Assembly: GCA_017939945.1 (NCBI GenBank)
Contig: JAGAZS010000357.1
Span: forward strand, 1 to 6,757
DNA length: 6,757 bases
Direction of reading: 5' to 3'
Origin: Schwartzia sp. (in: firmicutes)
GTDB lineage: Bacteria > Bacillota > Negativicutes > Selenomonadales > Selenomonadaceae
Shown here one piece after another: positions 1-6,473 of this stretch. The position numbers and the translations under genes were made by a program. Under the pieces are notes generated by a model that saw nothing but the letters and a program-made list of their open reading frames with translations, made no database searches and was not told the DNA's origin. Positions within the stretch are counted from its first letter, which is position 1; the number at the start of each line of letters is the position of its first letter.

Positions 1-460
1 CGCCTTCCACGAACCGATCGGCGACTTTGAAGCGCACGCGATTCAAAAGCTTCTGCACTGTCGCCGGCCCCATCTGCATATCCTTCGCGATGGCGCGGAT
101 GGTCTTGCCGCCGTATACATGATAGACGAAAATTTCCTGCCCTTCGCGGTCGGGATCGTATTTCGCCGGACGTCCCGGCGGTTTCTCCGCCAGCCAATGT
201 TTGAGCGCCATGCGGATGACCTCGATGCCTTCCTTGTCAATCGGCATCTCATGAAGCTCCTCCATGCGGTCTTTGGAATGATCCAGCGAAATGCTTTCGA
301 GAATCCTCCATCGTTCTTCCTCGAGCGCCAAAAGCAGAAGATATCCTTTACGGTCGTCCCGGTGCAGGACGTAAATCGTCTCGAAATCTACAATGCGCCG
401 CGCCAGCCGCTTCCGAGCCATCATCTCGGCGCTGTCCAGTTCCAGCTTTATCGAAGCCAT
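1..460 (-). CDS. Helix-turn-helix DNA-binding protein with Hin/resolvase-like C-terminal domain (partial, C-terminus beyond window)
   Basis: An open frame of 153 codons runs from an ATG at 460 to the left edge without a stop, so the C-terminus is missing. A GGGAG ribosome binding site lies 8 bases upstream of the ATG. The N-terminal ~90 residues are charged and rich in Leu, Glu and Arg, probably helical, and I do not recognise them. From residue ~96 there is a GRPAKYD linker followed by a helix-turn-helix of about residues 104-142, with TIRAIAKDMQMGPATVQKLL as the turn and recognition helix. This resembles the DNA-binding tail of Hin-type invertases and resolvases (linker GRP plus HTH), but there is no sign of the serine recombinase catalytic domain. 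It is therefore more likely a small transcription regulator or a domesticated recombinase-type DNA binder. It has its own promoter and follows panF after a 78-base gap. The target is unknown. Confidence 0.7.
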   Translation of the reverse strand, partial: MASIKLELDSAEMMARKRLARRIVDFETIYVLHRDDRKGYLLLLALEEERWRILESISLDHSKDRMEELHEMPIDKEGIEVIRMALKHWLAEKPPGRPAKYDPDREGQEIFVYHVYGGKTIRAIAKDMQMGPATVQKLLNRVRFKVADRFVEG

Positions 461-502
461 CTCTTCCGCTCCCTCGCCTGTTTTAAATATTAACCGTAAA
501 TA

Positions 503-531
503 ATGATACGAGTTTTTTTATCGAAACGCAA
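503..531 (-). promoter_or_regulatory. Predicted sigma-70-type promoter for the helix-turn-helix gene
   Basis: On the minus strand, TTGCGT (531-526) is followed after exactly 17 bases by TATCAT (508-503). It lies in the panF/HTH intergenic gap, about 43 bases upstream of the ATG at 460, which leaves a short AT-rich leader. No clear intrinsic terminator for panF is visible in this gap, so read-through from panF is also possible. The call rests only on match to consensus and position. Confidence 0.5.
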
Positions 532-538
532 GATGTTT

Positions 539-2035
539 TCAATCGGGGAAGAATTCCTGCAGGACTTCCTTCGGTTCCGGCTTTCCGAGGAAAGAACCGA
601 TCAAAAACAGGATCAGCGACAGGGAAATGCCGATGGTGATCTGGTGCAGTTCCATGATCTTGAATCCCATCCCCTGCGCCAGGCAATAGACGAGAGTGCC
701 GCCGCCCATCGAAAGGAACGCGCCGAGACGATTTGCCCGCCGCCAGAAAAGCCCCAGCAGCAGTGTCCAGAAAAACGCCGTTTCCAGTCCGCCGAAGGCA
801 AACATATTGATCAGCCAGATCAGGCTCGGCGGTGTCAGCGCAATCAGGAACACCGCAACGCCGAGGATGGCCGTTACCGTCATGCTGAGCCGACGGAGCG
901 ACGCGTCGGAGGTCGTTTTGCCCTGCGTCTCCCGATAATGCAGATAGACGTCCTTGACAATCGCGGAGGAGCCGACAAGCAGCAGGCTCGAAATCGTTGA
1001 AATGGACGCCGCGATGGGACCGACAATCGCAAGGCCGATCAGCGTCGGAGGCATGACGGTGGCAATCGTGATGGGGATGATATTGTCGATGCCGCCGTAG
1101 CTGGCCACGGGGCCGGTCATTGCGCCGCGCGTGAGGATGCCCGTGAAATTGATGCCGATATTCATGAAGCCGACGACGACGGTGCCGATGATCATCGCGC
1201 GGTGAAGGCTTTTCGTGTCGCGGTAACTGATGCCCCGTACCACGGACTGGGGCAGCGCGATGGTGCAGATGCCGACGAGAATCCATTGGGTCAGGTAAAG
1301 CCCCGCAGGCATTTTCCCGCCGGAGAACGGATCCAGCATTTTCGGCTGGTTTGTCGCGATATGATTCATGATAGCCGCATAACCGCCGCCCATTTCCAAG
1401 ACGTAATAGAAAAGAAGTACGATGCCGATCATCATCATGATCGCGCAGCAGGCGTCGGTGATGGCCACCGCCCGAAAGCCGCCGATGGTCGTGTAGACGA
1501 CTACCGTAAGTCCGAACAGAACCAGCCCCAGCTCGTAGCTGTAGCCGGTGACCGCGGCGAAAAGCTTGGCGCCGCCTACGAACTGCGCGGTCATCGTCGC
1601 GCAAAAGAACAGCACGATGATGAATGCCGCCATAGCCGCCAATGTGTCGGAGCGAAAACGCCGCCGTAGGATGTCCACCACCGTCACGGCGCCGAATTTT
1701 CGAGCCAGCAGCGCAACGCGCTTTCCGAAAATGCCCAACACGAGAAAGACCGCCGTGACCTGAACCACCGCCATGTAAATCCAGCCGAAGCCGACGCTCC
1801 AGGCCATGCCGGGACCGCCGACAAACGAGCTGACGGAGCTGTATGTCGCGACGGTGGTCATGGCCAGCACGAAGCCGCCGAGATCGCGGTTTCCGACGAA
1901 ATAATGGCGGAGAAATCCGCCTTCGCCTGCCTGTGCCTGCCAGCGTACAAAGAAGCTGATGCCCAGCATCGCGACCATGAAAAGCGCCAGCGGCAAAAGC
2001 GCTTCGGGACGTCCCGTATCAATCATGGCGCTCAT
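539..2035 (-). CDS. panF: Sodium/pantothenate symporter PanF
   Basis: PanF is an inner-membrane member of the sodium:solute symporter family (SSS) that imports pantothenate, the precursor of coenzyme A, with Na+. The 498-residue protein, close to the usual ~480-500, is almost entirely hydrophobic helices, consistent with about 13 membrane segments. From memory it matches E. coli PanF in landmark segments: YFVGNRDLGGFVLAMT (45-60), SSFVGGPG (69-76), RGISYRDTKSLHRAMIIGT (267-285) and the Na+-site helix with PIAASISTISS (340-350), plus NMFAFGGLETAFFW (410-423). These distinguish it from proline or acetate carriers of the same family. The frame overlaps the end of yhdT, implying translational coupling. 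The ATG at 2026 is an alternative start (495 residues): a GGGGG lies 9 bases before it, whereas that G run directly abuts the ATG at 2035. Confidence 0.93.
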   Translation of the reverse strand: MSAMIDTGRPEALLPLALFMVAMLGISFFVRWQAQAGEGGFLRHYFVGNRDLGGFVLAMTTVATYSSVSSFVGGPGMAWSVGFGWIYMAVVQVTAVFLVLGIFGKRVALLARKFGAVTVVDILRRRFRSDTLAAMAAFIIVLFFCATMTAQFVGGAKLFAAVTGYSYELGLVLFGLTVVVYTTIGGFRAVAITDACCAIMMMIGIVLLFYYVLEMGGGYAAIMNHIATNQPKMLDPFSGGKMPAGLYLTQWILVGICTIALPQSVVRGISYRDTKSLHRAMIIGTVVVGFMNIGINFTGILTRGAMTGPVASYGGIDNIIPITIATVMPPTLIGLAIVGPIAASISTISSLLLVGSSAIVKDVYLHYRETQGKTTSDASLRRLSMTVTAILGVAVFLIALTPPSLIWLINMFAFGGLETAFFWTLLLGLFWRRANRLGAFLSMGGGTLVYCLAQGMGFKIMELHQITIGISLSLILFLIGSFLGKPEPKEVLQEFFPD

Positions 2036-2270
2036 CCCCCAAATCCATGTCCTTGAACACGAATTTCGTCAGAATCCAGACCAACACGATAGCGAAAAGC
2101 CAGACGCCCACGGTGGACACCGCCGCCCAAAGCGGCAGCCGGAAAATCGTTATCGTGCTGCCCGAAAGACCGAAGCCTGCGAACAGCCAAAAGACAATCA
2201 GGATCAGCAGCGCAATCCCGGTAGCCGCCGCTTCCCGACAAACCTGCCGATATTTTTCTTTCTCCGTCAT
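2019..2270 (-). CDS. yhdT: YhdT family small membrane protein, partner gene of panF
   Basis: This 83-residue protein has two predicted membrane helices (about 15-34 and 46-69), a charged cytoplasmic N-terminus (MTEKEKY) and a charged tail. Its length and two-helix layout match the YhdT/DUF997 family (E. coli YhdT is about 80 residues), whose gene is regularly found directly upstream of panF. The biochemical role is not established; an accessory role to the symporter is an inference from this linkage. The gene begins with ATG at 2270 behind a G-rich GGGGTGAGG sequence. Its TGA stop overlaps the start of panF, so the pair is almost certainly cotranscribed and coupled in translation. A promoter is predicted just upstream. 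Confidence 0.88.
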   Translation of the reverse strand: MTEKEKYRQVCREAAATGIALLILIVFWLFAGFGLSGSTITIFRLPLWAAVSTVGVWLFAIVLVWILTKFVFKDMDLGDERHD

Positions 2271-2293
2271 TTCCTCACCCCATCCTTGATTTC

Positions 2294-2322
2294 ATCATAC
2301 TATATACAAGGCCTACGCACAA
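2294..2322 (-). promoter_or_regulatory. Predicted promoter for yhdT-panF
   Basis: On the minus strand TTGTGC (2322-2317) is followed after exactly 17 bases by TATGAT (2299-2294), giving a likely transcription start near 2287, shortly before the yhdT ribosome binding site. The -35 hexamer begins immediately after the comEC stop codon (2326-2324), and no terminator hairpin is visible in the 53-base gap. The yhdT-panF pair may therefore be read both from this promoter and by read-through from comEC. Confidence 0.55.
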
Positions 2323-2323
2323 G

Positions 2324-4726
2324 CTATTTCCTTTTTATATACGTTTCTACCCGCATCGAATTTCCGTCCGTCCGGAACACGATCGCGCCGTCCCTGTCCG
2401 TACGGTAGGTTTTCACATTTGCGGCAGAAAGCGCGTCCAAGGTTTCCTGCGACGGGTGCCCGAAGCGGTTGCCCGCGCCCACGTCGATGACCGCCCAGCG
2501 CGGCGCGACGGCGGAGAGAAACGGGGCGGACGTCGAGGTTTTCGAGCCGTGATGACCGACCTTCAGCACCGTGCTCTGAAGCGCGCCCGACGCTTTTTCG
2601 AGGAGCTTTGCCTCCTGTTCTTTTTCCAGATCGCCGGTAAACAGGAACGACGCCTTGCCGTAAGAAACGCGATATACGTTGCTGATCTCGTTGCCCGAAC
2701 GTCCGTGTTTTGACGCGTCCGGCGCGAACAATACGTCGACGGTCACGCCGTCCAGTGTCAGCCGCGTTCCTTCCTCGACGGCTATGAACGGCGTCGCCGC
2801 CAGTTCCGCCGCCGACAGTCCCAGCGACGCCTGATAAGCGGGCTGCCCTTCCGCCGCTGTCAGTACGCGCCCGACGGGAAGCCGCCGTAAAATGCCCGCC
2901 AGTCCCGCCGCGTGATCCTCGTGGGCGTGGGTCAAAAACGCCGCGTCGAGTTCGGTGACGCCATACTGCAAAAGATACGGCACATCGACGCGCCCGCCGA
3001 GGTCGAAAACAGCATCCCGCACGCCGCCCGTGTCGATCATGAACGCGCGGCCGTGGGGCGTCACGACAAGGGCCGCGTCGCCCTGCCCGACATCGATGAA
3101 ATGCACGGTCAACTCCGCCGGACGCATCGCGTTTCTGACGGCGAAGGCCAAAAGCAGCGCCCCGCAGGCGGGAAAAATCCATTGCCACGGCAACGCGCGC
3201 AAGCGCAAATAAACGGCGTGCCGCACTTCTTCCGTTTGCATACAGTAAAACAGCAGCGCGTAATAAATTGCCGCCGTGCCGATATTGATTGGCGGCAAAT
3301 AAACGCGGCTCATCGGAAGCGCTGCGAGCATTCGCGTCAATTCATAGGAAAGTCCGAGCAAAAGGCTGTCCATCGCGAACACGACGCGGGCAAGGAACGG
3401 CAGAATGAGCGCAAGCAGCCCCGCGAAAAGCGCCGCCACCATCAAAAGCTCTAAAATCGGCACGACGACGAGATTCGCAATGAACGCCGAAAGAGAAACG
3501 GCGTGGAAATACCAGGCGCAAATCGGAATCGTCGCAAGCTGCGCGCCCAATGTCAGCGCCAATCCGTCCCGAAGGGGACGGGGCAGGGGGGTGAACAACA
3601 CCCATTCCCGAAAACGCGGAGAAAGGCAAAGCAAACCCGCCGTCGAAGCGAACGAAAGCTGAAAGCTGACGTCGTATAGCAGAAGCGGCGAGACAAAAAG
3701 CATGGCAAGCGCCGTCACCACAAGGATTCGTCGCCCGTCATATTCCCGACCTCTCGCCAGCGCGAAAAACGAAAGCCCGCCCATGATTGCAGCACGCACA
3801 GCGGGCGCGACGAAACCGGAGAGCGCCGAATAGCCGAAAACCGCAAAGGCGACCAGCACCGCCGCAAAACCGCGGCGAAGCGAAAACGCCGACGCGAGCC
3901 ACGCGACAAGCCCTGCCAAAAGCGTGATATGCGAGCCGGAAACGGACAGGATATGCACAAGCCCCGTGGTCGTGAACGCGTCGACCAATTCCGGACGGAT
4001 TCCTTCATATCCGCCGAACACCATCGCGAAGACCGCCGCCGCGTCCGCTTCCGGCATCGCCTCGCGCATCTTCGCACGGTAATGGGCGCGGACATCCTCA
4101 ACGCTTCGCAAAAATCCGCCTGCCGCCGGTTTGACATCAACGCCGGCTTTTCCGGCGTGCAGCCGTGCCGTCACGCCCCGCGCCCGCATCAGTTGTTCGA
4201 TATCGATCATGCCGGGATTCTTGTAGCCGCGGATTTTGAGCACGCGCCCCTGCGCCGAAATCATATCCCCGATTTGCGCCGTGACCTCTTTTTCGCTTTT
4301 TTCCGTCGCGTAAATATAGATCCCGCCCGTCGCGTCCTCCGAATCCGCGCGTCGGACGCCGATCAGATAGCGGACGCGCACGCCCTCCGGCGTCGGCGTG
4401 ATTTGCGGCGCTTCGCGCAATACGCCGGAAACATACGCCATTTTCCCTTCCCATCGGGAAATATCATCGGCAGGAATCGGCAAAACCATCAGTGCGCGCA
4501 CCATTCCGAGCACAAAAAAGAGGAGCGCCGCCGCTCCCCAGATTCGCGCGCTCCCCGCCAGGACGAGACGCGCCGACCACAGCAAAAGCACAATCCCCGC
4601 CAAAAGAAGCCCGCCAAAAACAAACGACGGCGCACCTTCCGCAAAACGCTCCGCCGCGACAATTCCAAGAACTGCGGAAAAAAGCAGCACGCACAAAAAA
4701 GAAAGCTGCTGCTGCCCGATTTTCAT
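2324..4726 (-). CDS. comEC: DNA internalization competence protein ComEC/Rec2
   Basis: ComEC forms the inner-membrane channel through which single-stranded DNA enters the cytoplasm in natural transformation. The 800-residue protein has the full family layout. The N-terminus has membrane helices (about 8-80), followed by an OB-like DUF4131 region (about 90-185) containing RGYKNPGMID. The Competence membrane domain (about 213-493) includes LVHILSVSGSHITLLAG (256-272) and ALSGFVAPAVRAAIMGG (301-317). The C-terminal metallo-beta-lactamase domain starts at HFIDVGQGDA (542-551) and carries the metal motif HAHEDH (600-605), FTGDLE (697-702) and GHHGSKTS (724-731). All expected metal-ligand motifs are present, so the nuclease-like domain looks intact. 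I chose ATG 4726 because GGAGGGGG lies 7 bases upstream; an in-frame TTG at 4747 would place that site inside the gene. It lies downstream of comEA but is separated from it by a nuclease gene and a hairpin. Confidence 0.95.
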   Translation of the reverse strand: MKIGQQQLSFLCVLLFSAVLGIVAAERFAEGAPSFVFGGLLLAGIVLLLWSARLVLAGSARIWGAAALLFFVLGMVRALMVLPIPADDISRWEGKMAYVSGVLREAPQITPTPEGVRVRYLIGVRRADSEDATGGIYIYATEKSEKEVTAQIGDMISAQGRVLKIRGYKNPGMIDIEQLMRARGVTARLHAGKAGVDVKPAAGGFLRSVEDVRAHYRAKMREAMPEADAAAVFAMVFGGYEGIRPELVDAFTTTGLVHILSVSGSHITLLAGLVAWLASAFSLRRGFAAVLVAFAVFGYSALSGFVAPAVRAAIMGGLSFFALARGREYDGRRILVVTALAMLFVSPLLLYDVSFQLSFASTAGLLCLSPRFREWVLFTPLPRPLRDGLALTLGAQLATIPICAWYFHAVSLSAFIANLVVVPILELLMVAALFAGLLALILPFLARVVFAMDSLLLGLSYELTRMLAALPMSRVYLPPINIGTAAIYYALLFYCMQTEEVRHAVYLRLRALPWQWIFPACGALLLAFAVRNAMRPAELTVHFIDVGQGDAALVVTPHGRAFMIDTGGVRDAVFDLGGRVDVPYLLQYGVTELDAAFLTHAHEDHAAGLAGILRRLPVGRVLTAAEGQPAYQASLGLSAAELAATPFIAVEEGTRLTLDGVTVDVLFAPDASKHGRSGNEISNVYRVSYGKASFLFTGDLEKEQEAKLLEKASGALQSTVLKVGHHGSKTSTSAPFLSAVAPRWAVIDVGAGNRFGHPSQETLDALSAANVKTYRTDRDGAIVFRTDGNSMRVETYIKRK

Positions 4727-4733
4727 GCGTGTG

Positions 4734-4741
4734 CCCCCTCC
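4734..4741 (-). promoter_or_regulatory. Strong ribosome binding site that fixes the comEC start
   Basis: The minus strand reads GGAGGGGG here, 7 bases before ATG 4726. This near-perfect anti-16S match settles the start between 4726 and the upstream in-frame TTG at 4747. I see no convincing minus-strand promoter between 4742 and 4843, so comEC expression may depend on read-through past the hairpin or on a non-consensus promoter. Confidence 0.75.
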
Positions 4742-4755
4742 AATCAAAAAATAAC

Positions 4756-4784
4756 TTGCAAATGTACAGTGAATATGCTATAAA
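4756..4784 (+). promoter_or_regulatory. Predicted plus-strand promoter with extended -10, directing a short RNA
   Basis: On the plus strand TTGCAA (4756-4761) is followed after 17 bases by TATAAA (4779-4784), and the -10 is preceded by TGC, the extended -10 (TGn) motif. It is the best promoter match I found in the window, and it points against all the genes. A start is expected near 4791, three bases before a long hairpin with a T run. The surrounding sequence is AT-rich, which raises the chance of a fortuitous match, but the exact spacing and the terminator directly downstream support it. Confidence 0.55.
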
Positions 4785-4790
4785 ATAATC

Positions 4791-4853
4791 AGAAATGAGC
4801 GTTGCATCCTGGTCCGGTTCGGGACCGGGGTCGACAGCGCTCATTATTTTTTT
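4791..4853 (+). ncRNA. Candidate small RNA of about 60 bases, antisense to the 3' end of the nuclease transcript
   Basis: The predicted promoter at 4756-4784 and the T7 run at 4847-4853 delimit an RNA of about 60 bases that is nearly all stem-loop. The outer stem is 11 bp (4794-4804 with 4835-4845) and the inner stem 10 bp (4806-4815 with 4822-4831), around a six-base loop GGUUCG, with a small internal loop (one base against three). Pairs 4802/4837, 4807/4830 and 4810/4827 are G-U in this strand and would be A-C mismatches in the minus-strand RNA, so the fold is built for plus-strand transcription. The last ten bases overlap the nuclease coding region. I do not recognise an RNA family; it lacks tRNA, SRP RNA or riboswitch hallmarks. 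It could equally be only a terminator for antisense transcripts. Confidence 0.4.
4794..4853 (+). terminator. Intrinsic terminator hairpin (plus strand), possibly weakly bidirectional
   Basis: The perfect arms AATGAGCG (4794-4801) and CGCTCATT (4838-4845) enclose a second GC-rich stem, and the outer arm is followed by ATTTTTTT (4846-4853). This is a textbook intrinsic terminator for plus-strand transcription. In the minus direction the hairpin directly follows the nuclease stop codon, but the trailing sequence (TCTGATTATTTTATA) is interrupted and three wobble pairs become mismatches. Termination of the comEA/nuclease transcript there would be weaker, perhaps partial before comEC. Confidence 0.75.
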
Positions 4854-5302
4854 GCCCGCAGAACTTTATATGATGATCCATGTTTGATGATAACATCTGT
4901 TTGTCCATGCGCACGTTCTTTCAAGCTTTTAGTGGTATAGCTTATGATTTTCTCCATTCTTAACCTGCAGGCAGAAAAATCTAACACTATGCCGCCACGC
5001 TTCTCCATGATTTGTCCATATGCTTTCCGGATTCGCAAATCTATCGTCCCATATTTACTTGACGAAATGCCCTTTCTCTCCCACAGCCGATCATTCCACA
5101 AATAATCCGCTGTCTTAACGCCTTGCCGTTGGCTTTCCTTTAGTAGTATCAAATTCCCGCCAAAGGTCTTATACAGCCAACGCGCTGTTTCGATTTCGTC
5201 CGCGTGCGATTCTTGCTCATATCCATCCTGAAACGCCAAAATCCCATCTTCGGGGTTGGCAGTATTTTTGTATTCCTCCGTCACATCTGTAATTTGTGTC
5301 AC
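4844..5302 (-). CDS. Small CdiA C-terminal-like (BECR-fold) nuclease domain protein
   Basis: This 152-residue protein resembles the C-terminal toxin domains of contact-dependent inhibition proteins (CdiA-CT) and the related barnase/EndoU/colicin E5-D/RelE-like nuclease domains found in phage head proteins, many of which are RNases. Family-like landmarks in order: DEIETARWLYKTFGGNLILLKE (35-56), GVKTADYLWNDRLWERK (61-77), SSSKYGTIDLRIRKA (80-94), a hydrophobic strand GGIVLDFS (103-110) and a closing DVIIKHGSSYKVLRAKK. Candidate active residues include E36, D66, E75 and K77. No signal peptide or export domain is present, so it acts as a free-standing domain. It starts with GTG at 5302, 14 bases after comEA, with AGGA 7 bases upstream. 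Its GC (roughly 35-47% in lines counted) is well below comEC (70% in one line), suggesting acquisition. No obvious immunity gene follows. Function in vivo is unknown; nuclease activity is inferred. Confidence 0.7.
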   Translation of the reverse strand: MTQITDVTEEYKNTANPEDGILAFQDGYEQESHADEIETARWLYKTFGGNLILLKESQRQGVKTADYLWNDRLWERKGISSSKYGTIDLRIRKAYGQIMEKRGGIVLDFSACRLRMEKIISYTTKSLKERAHGQTDVIIKHGSSYKVLRAKK

Positions 5303-5316
5303 TATGCAATCCTTTC

Positions 5317-5868
5317 TTACAGTTCCGCCTTTTCCCGTATCTTTTCCAACTTTTCCGGACCGATACCGCGTACCTTTGCCAAGTCGTCTATGGATTCAAA
5401 CGGACCGTGCTCGTTCCTGTACTCTACGATTCGTTTTGCCATGGTTGGGCCAATGCCCGGCAGCTCGTCGAGCTTTTTCTCGTCCGCCGTGTTGATATGG
5501 ATTTTCCCGTCGTTTTGCGCCATGTGCGCTGCGCTACCGCCCGCATCGGCTCGCTCCGGTACGCGGATCTGCATTCCGTCCTTCAACGGTTGCGCGAGAT
5601 TCACGTTTGCGAGGTCGGCTTGGGGCAGCACGCCGCCGCAGACCGCGATGGCCTGCTCCACGCGTTCCGACTTTTTCATCGCGACGACGCCCGGCTTTGC
5701 CACCGCGCCGCTGACATAAACCGTGATTTGCTGTTCCTCCGCAGGACGCACGCCGGCATCCAGCGGCACGGCCTCCTCCGCCGTATCGCGGAACAGCATC
5801 GCGCCCGCAAGAAGCACCGCCAGCGCGACCGCCGCCAGCACCAGCATAGGCCGCCGAAACATCGGCAT
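5317..5868 (-). CDS. comEA: Competence protein ComEA, membrane-anchored DNA receptor
   Basis: ComEA binds double-stranded DNA at the outer face of the membrane and hands it to the ComEC channel. The 183-residue protein begins with a short basic stretch and one membrane helix (about 8-26). An acidic linker follows, then a SLBB domain (about 46-104, with ITVYVSGAVAKPGVV and QIRVPE), a Gly/Ala linker, and a C-terminal helix-hairpin-helix pair (about 124-180). The HhH region has INTADEKKLDELPGIGPTMA, the hairpin motifs LPGIGP and VRGIGP, and GPFESIDDL. Length and order match the Firmicutes form. ATG 5868 is preferred because GAGGTG lies just upstream; a GTG at 5877 is in frame but overlaps that binding site. 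The gene begins 18 bases after the cobO stop and ends 14 bases before the nuclease gene, so the three look cotranscribed. Confidence 0.95.
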   Translation of the reverse strand: MPMFRRPMLVLAAVALAVLLAGAMLFRDTAEEAVPLDAGVRPAEEQQITVYVSGAVAKPGVVAMKKSERVEQAIAVCGGVLPQADLANVNLAQPLKDGMQIRVPERADAGGSAAHMAQNDGKIHINTADEKKLDELPGIGPTMAKRIVEYRNEHGPFESIDDLAKVRGIGPEKLEKIREKAEL

Positions 5869-5886
5869 AGATTTCACCTCAAAATC

Positions 5887-6459
5887 TTAATTTTCGATTC
5901 CTTTGCGCGCTTCGACGCCCTTTTGATAATAATGCTTGACCTCACGCATCTCCGTCACGAGGTCGGCACGCTCCATCAGCCAGTCCGGCGCGTTCCTGCC
6001 CGTCAAGACCAATTCCGTTTCCTTTGGCGCTTCGTCAAGAAGCTTCTCAACGCGCGCCCTGTCCAAAAGCCCGAAGAACAGCGCCACATTCACTTCGTCA
6101 AGAATCGCGAGGCCGTATTTGCCCGATTTTATTTCCCGCGCCGCTTCGTCGAAACCCGCCTCGATCATTTCCACATAATCCTTCGGCGGCTTCCCCGGTT
6201 CGAAAATCACGACGCCGTCGCCCCACGCCGCCCGTTCCTCCTCGGAGAGCATTCCTTCCTTCGCGACGAAAAAGGGCTTGCCCGTAGTCGAGAGCACGAC
6301 GCGCGGCGCGAAGCCGCGCAAGACGTCTTGCTCGCTGTAGGCAAGCCCTTTCATGAACTGCATCATATAAACGCGCATCCCCGCGCCCAGCGCGCGGACC
6401 AGGAGCCCCATCGCCGCCGTGGTCTTCCCCTTGCCCGCGCCCGTGTAAACCTGAAGCAC
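5887..6459 (-). CDS. cobO: Cob(I)yrinic acid a,c-diamide adenosyltransferase (CobO/BtuR)
   Basis: This cytoplasmic enzyme transfers the 5'-deoxyadenosyl group of ATP to cob(I)alamin or its precursors, making adenosylcobalamin or salvaging corrinoids. The 190-residue length matches the family. The P-loop GAGKGKTT sits at residues 7-14, LAILDEVNVALFFGLL (118-132) is the Walker B region, VLTGRNAP (151-158) follows, and the C-terminus carries the typical ADLVTEM, KHYYQKGVEAR and GIE elements. It starts with GTG at 6459; GAGG lies 8 bases upstream, and no other ATG, GTG or TTG start is in frame in the short gap. The preceding gene stops 14 bases upstream and comEA follows after 18 bases. A functional tie to competence is not known; sharing an operon may be incidental. 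Confidence 0.93.
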   Translation of the reverse strand: MLQVYTGAGKGKTTAAMGLLVRALGAGMRVYMMQFMKGLAYSEQDVLRGFAPRVVLSTTGKPFFVAKEGMLSEEERAAWGDGVVIFEPGKPPKDYVEMIEAGFDEAAREIKSGKYGLAILDEVNVALFFGLLDRARVEKLLDEAPKETELVLTGRNAPDWLMERADLVTEMREVKHYYQKGVEARKGIEN

Positions 6460-6473
6460 TCCTATCGCCTCGC

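Noticed and set aside
483..1604. A 373-codon minus-strand open frame inside panF in a different frame
   Set aside because: It is Arg/His-rich with no recognisable domain, and the panF frame explains the region fully. Long shadow frames are expected in GC-rich coding DNA.
3929..4783. A 284-codon plus-strand open frame opposite the N-terminal half of comEC
   Set aside because: Highly basic, low-complexity translation typical of an antisense shadow; comEC motifs are clear on the other strand.
4811..4831. A GGTTCG-containing loop resembling a tRNA T-arm
   Set aside because: The loop lacks the TTCRA pattern in full, and there is no acceptor stem, anticodon arm or CCA end in the surrounding 60 bases; a terminator-type hairpin fits better.
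4464..4844. A 126-codon minus-strand frame whose ATG overlaps the nuclease stop codon (TAATG), considered as an immunity gene
   Set aside because: Its first codons read through the hairpin, and most of it lies in comEC in another frame with no domain-like pattern. The TAATG overlap is explained by the hairpin arm.
4795..4887. A 30-codon plus-strand frame beginning at the 5' end of the candidate small RNA
   Set aside because: It has no ribosome binding site, runs past the T7 terminator and has no recognisable features; probably chance.
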